Shown here: one piece after another, positions 1-13,900 of the stretch
Numbering within the stretch: position 1 is the first letter of the stretch
Layout of the letters: every line of letters begins with the position of its first letter
DNA from: Auanema rhodensis
Lineage: Eukaryota > Nematoda > Chromadorea > Rhabditida > Rhabditidae
Assembly (NCBI GenBank): GCA_964057225.1
Contig: CAXKVF010000085.1
Coordinates: forward strand, 62,001-126,000
DNA: 64,000 nt
Reading direction: 5' to 3'
Position numbers and translations under genes: made by a program
Notes under the pieces: model-generated
Databases searched by the model: none
What the model was told of the DNA's origin: nothing
The model's input: the letters and a program-made list of their open reading frames with translations, nothing else

Positions 1-72
1 GAGATGCGGTTTTCAAAATTAGATTCCCCATGTCCATATTAGTCTAAAAACAAATTTTTATTGACATTGGTG

Positions 73-85
73 CATGGTAACCATG
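73..85. promoter_or_regulatory. Dyad in each monomer, CATGGT-A-ACCATG
   Basis: Perfect inverted repeat with 6-bp arms and a single central base. In monomers with T at position 72 the arms extend to 7 bp (TCATGGT-A-ACCATGA, monomer positions 72-86). It recurs in nearly every monomer; a few copies break it (for example GTAACTATG near 8704, 10816, 15389). It could be a binding site for a dimeric protein or a small cruciform; no function is shown. Confidence 0.6.
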
Positions 86-97
86 ACTTTGAAATTT

Positions 98-169
98 ACG
101 TGAACTTTAATTTATGCTAATTAAATGTACACGTGATGTGCACTTGGTATGTAACTCGCTTCACGTGAA
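98..169. promoter_or_regulatory. Three evenly spaced ACGTGA motifs, two within CACGTG E-boxes
   Basis: In the reference monomer ACGTGA starts at 98, 131 and 163, i.e. spacings of 33 and 32 bp, about three helical turns, so the motifs lie on one face of the DNA. The second and third lie inside CACGTG (130-135 and 162-167), and the third is centred in the 10-bp palindrome TTCACGTGAA (160-169). CACGTG is the classic E-box of bHLH dimers, and ACGTG is also the hypoxia-response core; which protein binds, if any, is unknown. The arrangement repeats about 330 times in the window. Confidence 0.5.
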
Positions 170-2288
170 AGATAAAGAGATGCGGTTTTCAAAATTAGAT
201 TCCCCATGTCCATATTAGTCTAAAAACAAATTTTTATTGATATTGGTGCATGGTAACCATGACTTTGAAATTTACGTGAACTTTAATTTATGCTAATTAA
301 ATGTACACGTGATGTGCACTTGGTATGTAACTCGCTTCACGTGAAAGATGAAGAGATGCGGTTTTCAAAATTAGATTCCCCATGTCCATATTAGTCTAAA
401 AACAAATTTTTATTGATATTGGTGCATGGTAACCATGACTTTGAAATTTACGTGAACTTTAATTTATGCTAATTAAATGTACACGTGATGTGCACTTGGT
501 ATGTAACTCGCTTCACGTGAAAGATGAAGAGATGCGGTTTTCAAAATTAGATTCCCCATGTCCATATTAGTCTAAAAACAAATTTTTATTGACATTGGTG
601 CATGGTAACCATGACTTTGAAATTTACGTGAACTTTAATTTATGCTAATTAAATGTACACGTGATGTGCACTTGGTATGTAACTCGCTTCACGTGAAAGA
701 TAAAGAGATGCGGTTTTCAAAATTAGATTCCCCATGTCCATATTAGTCTAAAAACAAATTTTTATTGATATTGGTGCATGGTAACCATGACTTTGAAATT
801 TACGTGAACTTTAATTTATGCTAATTAAATGTACACGTGATGTGCACTTGGTATGTAACTCGCTTCACGTGAAAGATGAAGAGATGCGGTTTTCAAAATT
901 AGATTCCCCATGTCCATATTAGTCTAAAAACAAATTTTTATTGACATTGGTGCATGGTAACCATGACTTTGAAATTTACGTGAACTTTAATTTATGCTAA
1001 TTAAATGTACACGTGATGTGCACTTGGTATGTAACTCGCTTCACGTGAAAGATAAAGAGATGCGGTTTTCAAAATTAGATTCCCCATGTCCATATTAGTC
1101 TAAAAACAAATTTTTATTGATATTGGTGCATGGTAACCATGACTTTGAAATTTACGTGAACTTTAATTTATGCTAATTAAATGTACACGTGATGTGCACT
1201 TGGTATGTAACTCGCTTCACGTGAAAGATGAAGAGATGCGGTTTTCAAAATTAGATTCCCCATGTCCATATTAGTCTAAAAACAAATTTTTATTGATATT
1301 GGTGCATGGTAACCATGACTTTGAAATTTACGTGAACTTTAATTTATGCTAATTAAATGTACACGTGATGTGCACTTGGTATGTAACTCGCTTCACGTGA
1401 AAGATAAGGAGATGCGGTTTTCAAAATTAGATTCCCCATGTCCATATTAGTCTAAAAACAAATTTTTATTGATATTGGTGCATGGTAACCATGACTTTGA
1501 AATTTACGTGAACTTTAATTTATGCTAATTAAATGTACACGTGATGGGCACTTGGTATGTAACTCGCTTCACGTGAAAGATAAAGAGATGCGGTTTTCAA
1601 AATTAGATTCCCCATGTCCATATTAGTCTAAAAACAAATTTTTATTGATATTGGTTCTTGGTAACCATGACTTTGAAATTTACGTGAACTTTAATTTATG
1701 CTAATTAAATGTACACGTGATGTGCACTTGGTATGTAACTCGCTTCACGTGAAAGATAAAGAGATGCGGTTTTCAAAATTAGATTCCCCATGTCCATATT
1801 AGTCTAAAAACAAATTTTTATTGATATTGGTTCATGGTAACCATGACTTTGAAATTTACGTGAACTTTAATTTATGCTAATTAAATGTACACGTGATGTG
1901 CACTTGGTATGTAACTCGCTTCACGTGAAAGATAAAGAGATGCGGTTTTCAAAATTAGATTCCCCATGTCCATATTAGTCTAAAAACAAATTTTTATTGA
2001 TATTGGTGCATGGTAACCATGACTTTGAAATTTACGTGAACTTTAATTTATGCTAATTAAATGTACACGTGATGTGCACTTGGTATGTAACTCGCTTCAC
2101 GTGAAAGATAAAGAGATGCGGTTTTCAAAATTAGATTCCCCATGTCCATATTAGTCTAAAAACAAATTTTTATTAATATTGGTGCATGGTAACCATGACT
2201 TTGAAATTTACGTGAACTTTAATTTATGCTAATTAAATGTACACGTGATGTGCACTTGGTATGTAACTCGCTTCACGTGAAAGATAAC

Positions 2289-3344
2289 GAGATGCGGTTT
2301 TCAAAATTAGATTCCCCATGTCCATATTAGTCTAAAAACAAATTTTTATTGATATTGGTGCATGGTAACCATGACTTTGAAATTTACGTGAACTTTAATT
2401 TATGCTAATTAAATGTACACGTGATGGGCACTTGGTATGTAACTCGCTTCACGTGAAAGATAAAGAGATGCGGTTTTCAAAATTAGATTCCCCATGTCCG
2501 TATTAGTCTAAAAACAAATTTTTATTGATATTGGTTCATGGTAACCATGACTTTGAAATTTACGTGAACTTTAATTTATGCTAATTAAATGTACACGTGA
2601 TGTGCACTTGGTATGTAACTCGCTTCACGTGAAAGATAAAGAGATGCGGTTTTCAAAATTAGATTCCCCATGTCCATATTAGTCTAAAAACAAATTTTTA
2701 TTGATATTGGTTCATGGTAACCATGACTTTGAAATTTACGTGAACTTTAATTTATGCTAATTAAATGTACACGTGATGTGCACTTGGTATGTAACTCGCT
2801 TCACGTGAAAGATAAAGAGATGCGGTTTTCAAAATTAGATTCCCCATGTCCATATTAGTCTAAAAACAAATTTTTATTGATATTGGTTCATGGTAACCAT
2901 GACTTTGAAATTTACGTGAACTTTAATTTATGCTAATTAAATGTACACGTGATGGGCACTTGGTATGTAACTCGCTTCACGTGAAAGATAAAGAGATGCG
3001 GTTTTCAAAATTAGATTCCCCATGTCCGTATTAGTCTAAAAACAAATTTTTATTGATATTGGTTCATGGTAACCATGACTTTGAAATTTACGTGAACTTT
3101 AATTTATGCTAATTAAATGTACACGTGATGTGCACTTGGTATGTAACTCGCTTCACGTGAAAGATAAAGAGATGCGGTTTTCAAAATTAGATTCCCCATG
3201 TCCATATTAGTCTAAAAACAAATTTTTATTGATATTGGTTCATGGTAACCATGACTTTGAAATTTACGTGAACTTTAATTTATGCTAATTAAATGTACAC
3301 GTGATGTGCACTTGGTATGTAACTCGCTTCACGTGAAAGATAAA
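2289..3344 (+). repeat. Tandem trimer of monomers (2 x 528 bp)
   Basis: A run of three monomers marked by GATGGGCAC (near 2423), then CCGTATT (near 2498), then a plain monomer is repeated 528 bp later (GATGGGCAC near 2951, CCGTATT near 3026). The first monomers of the two trimers differ at position 72, so the clean match starts inside them. Local amplification by unequal exchange. Confidence 0.8.
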
Positions 3345-3520
3345 GAGATGCGGTTTTCAAAATTAGATTCCCCATGTCCATATTAGTCTAAAAACAAATT
3401 TTTATTGATATTGGTGCATGGTAACCATGACTTTGAAATTTACGTGAACTTTAATTTATGCTAATTAAATGTACACGTGATGTGCACTTGGTATGTAACT
3501 CGCTTCACGTGAAAGATAAA

Positions 3521-6512
3521 GAGATGCGGTTTTCAAAATTAGATTCCCCATGTCCATATTAGTTTAAAAACAAATTTTTATTGATATTGGTGCATGGTAA
3601 CCATGACTTTGAAATTTACGTGAACTTTAATTTATGCTAATTAAATGTACACGTGATGTGCACTTGGTATGTAACTCGCTTCACGTGAAAGATAAAGAGA
3701 TGCGGTTTTCAAAATTAGATTCCCCATGTCCATATTAGTCTAAAAACAAATTTTCATTGATATTGGTTCATGGTAACCATGACTTTGAAATTTACGTGAA
3801 CTTTAATTTATGCTAATTAAATGTACACGTGATGTGCACTTGGTATGTAACTCGCTTCACGTGAAAGATAAAGAGATGCGGTTTTCAAAATTAGATTCCC
3901 CATGTCCATATTAGTCTAAAAACAAATTTTTATTGATATTGGTGCATGGTAACCATGACTTTGAAATTTACGTGAACTTTAATTTATGCTAATTAAATGT
4001 ACACGTGATGTGCACTTGGTATGTAACTCGCTTCACGTGAAAGATAAAGAGATGCGGTTTTCAAAATTAGATTCCCCATGTCCATATTAGTCTAAAAACA
4101 AATTTTTATTGATATTGGTGCATGGTAACCATGACTTTGAAAGTTACGTGAACTTTAATTTATGCTAATTAAATGTACACGTGATGTGCACTTGGTATGT
4201 AACTCGCTTCACGTGAAAGATAAAGAGATGCGGTTTTCAAAATTAGATTCCCCATGTCCATATTAGTCTAAAAACAAATTTTTATTGATATTTGTGCATG
4301 GTAACCATGACTTTGAAATTTACGTGAACTTTAATTTATGCTAATTAAATGTACACGTGATGTGCACTTGGTATGTAACTCGCTTCACGTGAAAGATGAA
4401 GAGATGCGGTTTTCAAAATTAGATTCCCCATGTCCATATTAGTCTAAAAACAAATTTTTATTGATATTGGTGCATGGTAACCATGACTTTGAAATTTACG
4501 TGAACTTTAATTTATGCTAATTAAATGTACACGTGATGTGCACTTGGTATGTAACTCGCTTCACGTGAAAGATGAAGAGATGCGGTTTTCAAAATTAGAT
4601 TCCCCATGTCCATATTAGTCTAAAAACAAATTTTTATTGACATTGGTGCATGGTAACCATGACTTTGAAATTTACGTGAACTTTAATTTATGCTAATTAA
4701 ATGTACACGTGATGTGCACTTGGTATGTAACTCGCTTCACGTGAAAGATAAAGAGATGCGGTTTTCAAAATTAGATTCCCCATGTCCATATTAGTCTAAA
4801 AACAAATTTTTATTGATATTGGTTCATGGTAACCATGACTTTGAAATTTACGTGAACTTTAATTTATGCTAATTAAATGTACACGTGATGTGCACTTGGT
4901 ATGTAACTCGCTTCACGTGAAAGATAAAGAGATGCGGTTTTCAAAATTAGATTCCCCATGTCCATATTAGTCTAAAAACAAATTTTTATTGATATTGGTT
5001 CATGGTAACCATGACTTTGAAATTTACGTGAACTTTAATTTATGCTAATTAAATGTACACGTGATGTGCACTTGGTATGTAACTCGCTTCACGTGAAAGA
5101 TAAAGAGATGCGGTTTTCAAAATTAGATTCCCCATGTCCATATTAGTCTAAAAACAAATTTTTATTGATATTGGTGCATGGTAACCATGACTTTGAAATT
5201 TACGTGAACTTTAATTTATGCTAATTAAATGTACACGTGATGTGCACTTGGTATGTAACTCGCTTCACGTGAAAGATGAAGAGATGCGGTTTTCAAAATT
5301 AGATTCCCCATGTCCATATTAGTTTAAAAACAAATTTTTATTGATATTGGTGCATGGTAACCATGACTTTGAAATTTACGTGAACTTTAATTTATGCTAA
5401 TTAAATGTACACGTGATGTGCACTTGGTATGTAACTCGCTTCACGTGAAAGATAAAAAGATGCGGTTTTCAAAATTAGATTCCCCATGTCCATATTAGTC
5501 TAAAAACAAATTTTTATTGATATTGGTTCATGGTAACCATGACTTTGAAATTTACGTGAACTTTAATTTATGCTAATTAAATGTACACGTGATGTGCACT
5601 TGGTATGTAACTCGCTTCACGTGAAAGATAAAGAGATGCGGTTTTCAAAATTAGATTCCCCATGTCCATATTAGTCTAAAAACAAATTTTTATTGATATT
5701 GGTGCATGGTAACCATGACTTTGAAATTTACGTGAACTTTAATTTATGCTAATTAAATGTACACGTGATGTGCACTTGGTATGTAACTCGCTTCACGTGA
5801 AAGATAAAGAGATGCGGTTTTCAAAATTAGATTCCCCATGTCCATATTAGTCTAAAAACAAATTTTTATTGATATTGGTGCATGGTAACCATGACTTTGA
5901 AAGTTACGTGAACTTTAATTTATGCTAATTAAATGTACACGTGATGTGCACTTGGTATGTAACTCGCTTCACGTGAAAGATAAAGAGATGCGGTTTTCAA
6001 AATTAGATTCCCCATGTCCATATTAGTCTAAAAACAAATTTTTATTGATATTTGTGCATGGTAACCATGACTTTGAAATTTACGTGAACTTTAATTTATG
6101 CTAATTAAATGTACACGTGATGTGCACTTGGTATGTAACTCGCTTCACGTGAATGATGAAGAGATGCGGTTTTCAAAATTAGATTCCCCATGTCCATATT
6201 AGTCTAAAAACAAATTTTTATTGATATTGGTGCATGGTAACCATGACTTTGAAATTTACGTGAACTTTAATTTATGCTAATTAAATGTACACGTGATGTG
6301 CACTTGGTATGTAACTCGCTTCACGTGAAAGATGAAGAGATGCGGTTTTCAAAATTAGATTCCCCATGTCCATATTAGTCTAAAAACAAATTTTTATTGA
6401 CATTGGTGCATGGTAACCATGACTTTGAAATTTACGTGAACTTTAATTTATGCTAATTAAATGTACACGTGATGTGCACTTGGTATGTAACTCGCTTCAC
6501 GTGAAAGATAAA
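3521..6512 (+). repeat. 10-monomer higher-order duplication (1760 bp offset)
   Basis: Seven successive monomers at 3521-4752 recur at 5281-6512. Markers in order are AGTTTAAAAAC, GAAAGTTAC (near 4139 and 5899), ATTTGTGC in place of ATTGGTGC, GATGAA linkers and GACATT; the offset is exactly 10 x 176. Small differences (TTTTCATTG near 3752, GAATGATGAA near 6152) show that the two copies have since drifted. Confidence 0.8.
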
Positions 6513-9500
6513 GAGATGCGGTTTTCAAAATTAGATTCCCCATGTCCATATTAGTCTAAAAACAAATTTTTATTGATATTGGTGCATGGTAACCATGACT
6601 TTGAAATTTACGTGAACTTTAATTTATGCTAATTAAATGTACACGTGATGTGCACTTGGTATGTAACTCGCTTCACGTGAAAGATGAAGAGATGCGGTTT
6701 TCAAAATTAGATTCCCCATGTCCATATTAGTCTAAAAACAAATTTTTATTGATATTGGTGCATGGTAACCATGACTTTGAAATTTACGTGAACTTTAATT
6801 TATGCTAATTAAATGTACACGTGATGTGCACTTGGTATGTAACTCGCTTCACGTGAAAGATGAAGAGATGCGGTTTTCAAAATTAGATTCCCCATGTCCA
6901 TATTAGTCTAAAAACAACTTTCTATTGACATTGGTGCATGGTAACCATGACTTTGAAATTTACGTGAACTTTAATTTATGCTAATTAAATGTACACGTGA
7001 TGTGCACTTGGTATGTAACTCGCTTCACGTGAAAGATAAAGAGATGCGGTTTTCAAAATTAGATTCCCCATGTCCATATTAGTCTAAAAACAAATTTTTA
7101 TTGATATTGGTGCATGGTAACCATGACTTTGAAATTTACGTGAACTTTAATTTATGCTAATTAAATGTACACGTGATGTGCACTTGGTATGTAACTCGCT
7201 TCACGTGAAAGATGAAGAGATGCGGTTTTCAAAATTAGATTCCCCATGTCCATATTAGTCTAAAAACAAATTTTTATTGATATTGGTGCATGGTAACCAT
7301 GACTTTGAAATTTACGTGAACTTTAATTTATGCTAATTAAATGTACACGTGATGTGCACTTGGTATGTAACTCGCTTCACGTGAAAGATAAGGAGATGCG
7401 GTTTTCAAAATTAGATTCCCCATGTCCATATTAGTCTAAAAACAAATTTTTATTGATATTGGTGCATGGTAACCATGACTTTGAAATTTACGTGAACTTT
7501 AATTTATGCTAATTAAATGTACACGTGATGTGCACTTGGTATGTAACTCGCTTCACGTGAAAGATAAAGAGATGCGGTTTTCAAAATTAGATTCCCCATG
7601 TCCATATTAGTCTAAAAACAAATTTTTATTGATATTGGTTCATGGTAACCATGACTTTGAAATTTACGTGAACTTTAATTTATGCTAATTAAATGTACAC
7701 GTGATGTGCACTTGGTATGTAACTCGCTTCACGTGAAAGATAAAGAGATGCGGTTTTCAAAATTAGATTCCCCATGTCCATATTAGTCTAAAAACAATTT
7801 TTTATTGATATTGGTTCATGGTAACCATGACTTTGAAATTTACGTGAACTTTAATTTATGCTAATTAAATGTACACGTGATGTGCACTTGGTATGTAACT
7901 CGCTTCACGTGAAAGATAAAGAGATGCGGTTTTCAAAATTAGATTCCCCATGTCCATATTAGTCTAAAAACAAATTTTTATTGATATTGGTGCATGGTAA
8001 CCATGACTTTGAAATTTACGTGAACTTTAATTTATGCTAATTAAATGTACACGTGATGTGCACTTGGTATGTAACTCGCTTCACGTGAAAGATAAAGAGA
8101 TGCGGTTTTCAAAATTAGATTCCCCATGTCCATATTAGTCTAAAAACAAATTTTTATTGATATTGGTGCATGGTAACCATGACTTTGAAATTTACGTGAA
8201 CTTTAATTTATGCTAATTAAATGTACACGTGATGTGCACTTGGTATGTAACTCGCTTCACGTGAAAGATAACGAGATGCGGTTTTCAAAATTAGATTCCC
8301 CATGTCCATATTAGTCTAAAAACAAATTTTTATTGATATTGGTTCATGGTAACCATGACTTTGAAATTTACGTGAACTTTAATTTATGCTAATTAAATGT
8401 ACACGTGATGTGCACTTGGTATGTAACTCGCTTCACGTGAAAGATAAAGAGATGCGGTTTTCAAAATTAGATTCCCCATGTCCATATTAGTCTAAAAACA
8501 AATTTTTATTGATATTGGTTCATGGTAACCATGACTTTGAAATTTACGTGAACTTTAATTTATGCTAATTAAATGTACACGTGATGTGCAGTTGGTATGT
8601 AACTCGCTTCACGTGAAAGATAAAGAGATGCGGTTTTCAAAATTAGATTCCCCATGTCCATATTAGTCTAAAAACAAATCTTTATTGATATTGGTGCATG
8701 GTAACTATGACTTTGAAATTTACGTGAACTTTAATTTATGCTAATTAAATGTACACGTGATGTGCACTTGGTATGTAACTCGCTTCACGTGAAAGATAAA
8801 GAGATGCGGTTTTCAAAATTAGATTCCCCATGTCCATATTAGTTTAAAAACAAATTTTTATTGATATTGGTGCATGGTAACCATGACTTTGAAATTTACG
8901 TGAACTTTAATTTATGCTAATTAAATGTACACGTGATGTGCACTTGGTATGTAACTCGCTTCACGTGAAAGATAAAGAGATGCGGTTTTCAAAATTAGAT
9001 TCCCCATGTCCATATTAGTCTAAAAACAAATTTTTATTGATATTGGTTCATGGTAACCATGACTTTGAAATTTACGTGAACTTTAATTTATGCTAATTAA
9101 ATGTACACGTGATGTGCACTTGGTATGTAACTCGCTTCACGTGAAAGATAAAGAGATGCGGTTTTCAAAATTAGATTCCCCATGTCCATATTAGTCTAAA
9201 AACAAATTTTTATTGATATTGGTGCATGGTAACCATGACTTTGAAATTTACGTGAACTTTAATTTATGCTAATTAAATGTACACGTGATGTGCACTTGGT
9301 ATGTAACTCGCTTCACGTGAAAGATGAAGAGATGCGGTTTTCAAAATTAGATTCCCCATGTCCATATTAGTCTAAAAACAAATTTTTATTGATATTGGTG
9401 CATGGTAACCATGACTTTGAAATTTACGTGAACTTTAATTTATGCTAATTAAATGTACACGTGATGTGCACTTGGTATGTAACTCGCTTCACGTGAAAGA

Positions 9501-10912
9501 TAAGGAGATGCGGTTTTCAAAATTAGATTCCCCATGTCCATATTAGTCTAAAAACAAATTTTTATTGATATTGGTGCATGGTAACCATGACTTTGAAATT
9601 TACGTGAACTTTAATTTATGCTAATTAAATGTACACGTGATGTGCACTTGGTATGTAACTCGCTTCACGTGAAAGATAAAGAGATGCGGTTTTCAAAATT
9701 AGATTCCCCATGTCCATATTAGTCTAAAAACAAATTTTTATTGATATTGGTTCATGGTAACCATGACTTTGAAATTTACGTGAACTTTAATTTATGCTAA
9801 TTAAATGTACACGTGATGTGCACTTGGTATGTAACTCGCTTCACGTGAAAGATAAAGAGATGCGGTTTTCAAAATTAGATTCCCCATGTCCATATTAGTC
9901 TAAAAACAATTTCTTATTGATATTGGTTCATGGTAACCATGACTTTGAAATTTACGTGAACTTTAATTTATGCTAATTAAATGTACACGTGATGTGCACT
10001 TGGTATGTAACTCGCTTCACGTGAAAGATAAAGAGATGCGGTTTTCAAAATTAGATTCCCCATGTCCATATTAGTCTAAAAACAAATTTTTATTGATATT
10101 GGTGCATGGTAACCATGACTTTGAAATTTACGTGAACTTTAATTTATGCTAATTAAATGTACACGTGATGTGCACTTGGTATGTAACTCGCTTCACGTGA
10201 AAGATAAAGAGATGCGGTTTTCAAAATTAGATTCCCCATGTCCATATTAGTCTAAAAACAAATTTTTATTGATATTGGTGCATGGTAACCATGACTTTGA
10301 AATTTACGTGAACTTTAATTTATGCTAATTAAATGTACACGTGATGTGCACTTGGTATGTAACTCGCTTCACGTGAAAGATAACGAGATGCGGTTTTCAA
10401 AATTAGATTCCCCATGTCCATATTAGTCTAAAAACAAATTTTTATTGATATTGGTTCATGGTAACCATGACTTTGAAATTTACGTGAACTTTAATTTATG
10501 CTAATTAAATGTACACGTGATGTGCACTTGGTATGTAACTCGCTTCACGTGAAAGATAAAGAGATGCGGTTTTCAAAATTAGATTCCCCATGTCCATATT
10601 AGTCTAAAAACAAATTTTTATTGATATTGGTTCATGGTAACCATGACTTTGAAATTTACGTGAACTTTAATTTATGCTAATTAAATGTACACGTGATGTG
10701 CACTTGGTATGTAACTCGCTTCACGTGAAAGATAAAGAGATGCGGTTTTCAAAATTAGATTCCCCATGTCCATATTAGTCTAAAAACAAATCTTTATTGA
10801 TATTGGTGCATGGTAACTATGACTTTGAAATTTACGTGAACTTTAATTTATGCTAATTAAATGTACACGTGATGTGCACTTGGTATGTAACTCGCTTCAC
10901 GTGAAAGATAAA

Positions 10913-13900
10913 GAGATGCGGTTTTCAAAATTAGATTCCCCATGTCCATATTAGTCTAAAAACAAATTTTTATTGATATTGGTGCATGGTAACCATGACT
11001 TTGAAATTTACGTGAACTTTAATTTATGCTAATTAAATGTATACGTGATGTGCACTTGGTATGTAACTCGCTTCATGTGAAAGATAAAGAGATGCGGTTT
11101 TCAAAATTAGATTCCCCATGTCCATATTAGTCTAAAAACAAATTTTTATTGATATTGCTTCATGGTAACCATGACTTTGAAATTTACGTGAACTTTAATT
11201 TATGCTAATTAAATGTACACGTGATGTGCACTTGGTATGTAACTCGCTTCATGTGAAAGATAAAGAGATGCGGTTTTCAAAATAAGATTCCCCATGTCCA
11301 TATTAGTTTAAAAACAAATTTTTATTGATATTGCTTCATGGTAACCATGACTTTGAAATTTACGTGAACTTTAATTTATGCTAATTAAATGTACACGTGA
11401 TGTGCACTTGGCATGTAACTCGCTTCACGTGAAAGATAAAGAGATGCGGTTTTCAAATTTAGATTCCCCATGTCCATATTAGTTTAAAAACAAATTTTTA
11501 TTGATATTGGTGCATGGTAACCATGACTTTGAAATTTACGTGAACTTTAATTTATGCTAATTAAATGTACACGTGATGTGCACTTGGTATGTAACTCGCT
11601 TCACGTGAAAGATAAAGAGATGCGGTTTTCAAAATTAGATTCCCCATGTCCATATTAGTCTAAAAACAAATTTTTATTGATATTGGTTCATGGTAACCAT
11701 GACTTTGAAATTTACGTGAACTTTAATTTATGCTAATTAAATGTACACGTGATGTGCACTTGGTATGTAACTCGCTTCACGTGAAAGATAAAGAGATGCG
11801 GTTTTCAAAATTAGATTCCCCATGTCCATATTAGTTTAAAAACAAATTTTTATTGATATTGGTGCATGGTAACCATGACTTTGAAATTTACGTGAACTTT
11901 AATTTATGCTAATTAAATGTACACGTGATGTGCACTTGGTATGTAACTCGCTTCACGTGAAAGATAAAGAGATACGGTTTTCAAAATTAGATTCCCCATG
12001 TCCATATTAGTCTAAAAACAAATTTTTATTAATATTGGTTCATGGTAACCATGACTTTGAAATTTACGTGAACTTTAATTTATGCTAATTAAATGTACAC
12101 GTGATGTGCACTTGGTATGTAACTCGCTTCACGTGAAAGATAAAGAGATACGGTTTTCAAAATTAGATTCCCCATGTCCATATTAGTCTAAAAACAAATT
12201 TTTATTGATATTGGTGCATGGTAACCATGACTTTGAAATTTACGTGAACTTTAATTTATGCTAATTAAATGTACACGTGATGTGCACTTGGTATGTAACT
12301 CGCTTCACGTGAAAGATGAAGAGATGCGGTTTTCAAAATTAGATTCCCCATGTCCATATTAAACTAAAAACAAATTTTTATTGATATTGGTGCATGGTAA
12401 CCATGACTTTGAAATTTACGTGAACTTTAATTTATGCTAATTAAATGTACACGTGATGTGCACTTGGTATGTAACTCGCTTCACGTGAAAGATAAAGAGA
12501 TGCGGTTTTCAAAATTAGATTCCCCATGTCCATATTAGTCTAAAAACAAATTTTTATTGATATTGGTTCATGGTAACCATGACATTGAAATTTACGTGAA
12601 CTTTAATTTATGCTAATTAAATGTACACGTGATGTGCACTTGGTATGTAACTCGCTTCACGTGAAAGATAAAGAGATGCGGTTTTCAAAATTAGATTCCC
12701 CATGTCCATATTAGTCTAAAAACAAATTTTTATTGATATTGCTTCATGGTAACCATGACTTTGAAATTTACGTGAACTTTAATTTATGCTAATTAAATGT
12801 ACACGTGATGTGCACTTGGTATGTAACTCGCTTCACGTGAAAGATAAAGAGATGCGGTTTTCAAAATTAGATTTCCCATGTCCATATTAGTCTAAAAACA
12901 AATTTTTATTGATATTGGTTCATGGTAACCATGACTTTGAAATTTACGTGAACTTTAATTTATGCTAATTAAATGTACACGTGATGTGCACTTGGTATGT
13001 AACTCGCTTCACGTGAAAGATAAAGAGATGCGGTTTTCAAAATTAGATTCCCCATGTCCATATTAGTCTAAAAGAAATTTTTATTGATATTGCTTCATGG
13101 TAACCATGACTTTGAAATTTACGTGAACTTTAATTTATGCTAATTAAATGTACACGTGATGTGCACTTGGTATGTAACTCGCTTCACGTGAAAGATAAAG
13201 AGATGCGGTTTTCAAAATTAGATTCCCCATGTCCATATTAGTCTAAAAACAAATTTTTATTGATATTGCTTCATGGTAACCATGACTTTGAAATTTACGT
13301 GAACTTTAATTTATGCTAATTAAATGTACACGTGATGTGCACTTGGTGTGTAACTCGCTTCACGTGAAAGATAAAGAGATGCGGTTTTCAAAATTAGATT
13401 CCCCATGTCCATATTAGTCTAAAAACAAATTTTTATTGATATTGGTTCATGGTAACCATGACTTTGAAATTTACGTGAACTTTAATTTATGCTAATTAAA
13501 TGTACACGTGATGTGCACTTGGTATGTAACTCGCTTCACGTGAAAGATAAAGAGATGCGGTTTTCAAAATTAGATTCCCCATGTCCATATTAGTCTAAAA
13601 ACAAATTTTTATTGATATTGCTTCATGGTAACCATGACTTTGAAATTTAAGTGAACTTTAATTTATGCTAATTAAATGTACACGTGATGTGCACTTGGTA
13701 TGTAACTCGCTTCACGTGAAAGATAAAGAGATGCGGTTTTCAAAATTAGATTCCCCATGTCCATATTAGTCTAAAAACAAATTTTTATTGATATTGGTTC
13801 ATGGTAACCATGACTTTGAAATTTACGTGAACTTTAATTTATGCTAATTAAATGTACACGTGATGTGCACTTGGTATGTAACTCGCTTCACGTGAAAGAT

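Larger units (their letters stand above)
1..176 (+). repeat. Reference satellite monomer (first copy)
   Basis: One complete monomer, useful as a coordinate frame. In order it holds GAGATGCGG (1-9), a C-run in AGATTCCCCATG (about 21-32), an A-tract/T-tract pair (A5 at 46-50, T5 at 55-59), the dyad around GGTAACC (73-85), an AT-rich stretch with TAATTA (118-123), and a 3' part with CACGTG (130-135), GTGCAC (138-143) and TTCACGTGAA (160-169). This copy carries the GACATT variant at 63-68 and GGTGC at 69-73; the commoner state is GATATT. The 176-bp length is close to a nucleosome repeat, as in many animal satellites. No CENP-B box-like 17-mer was seen. Confidence 0.95.

Noticed and set aside
1-176. 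CENP-B box, telomeric repeat, or 5S/tRNA-derived repeat
   Set aside because: No CENP-B box-like 17-mer, no short telomeric tandem motif and no A/B-box or tRNA-like fold recognised in the monomer.
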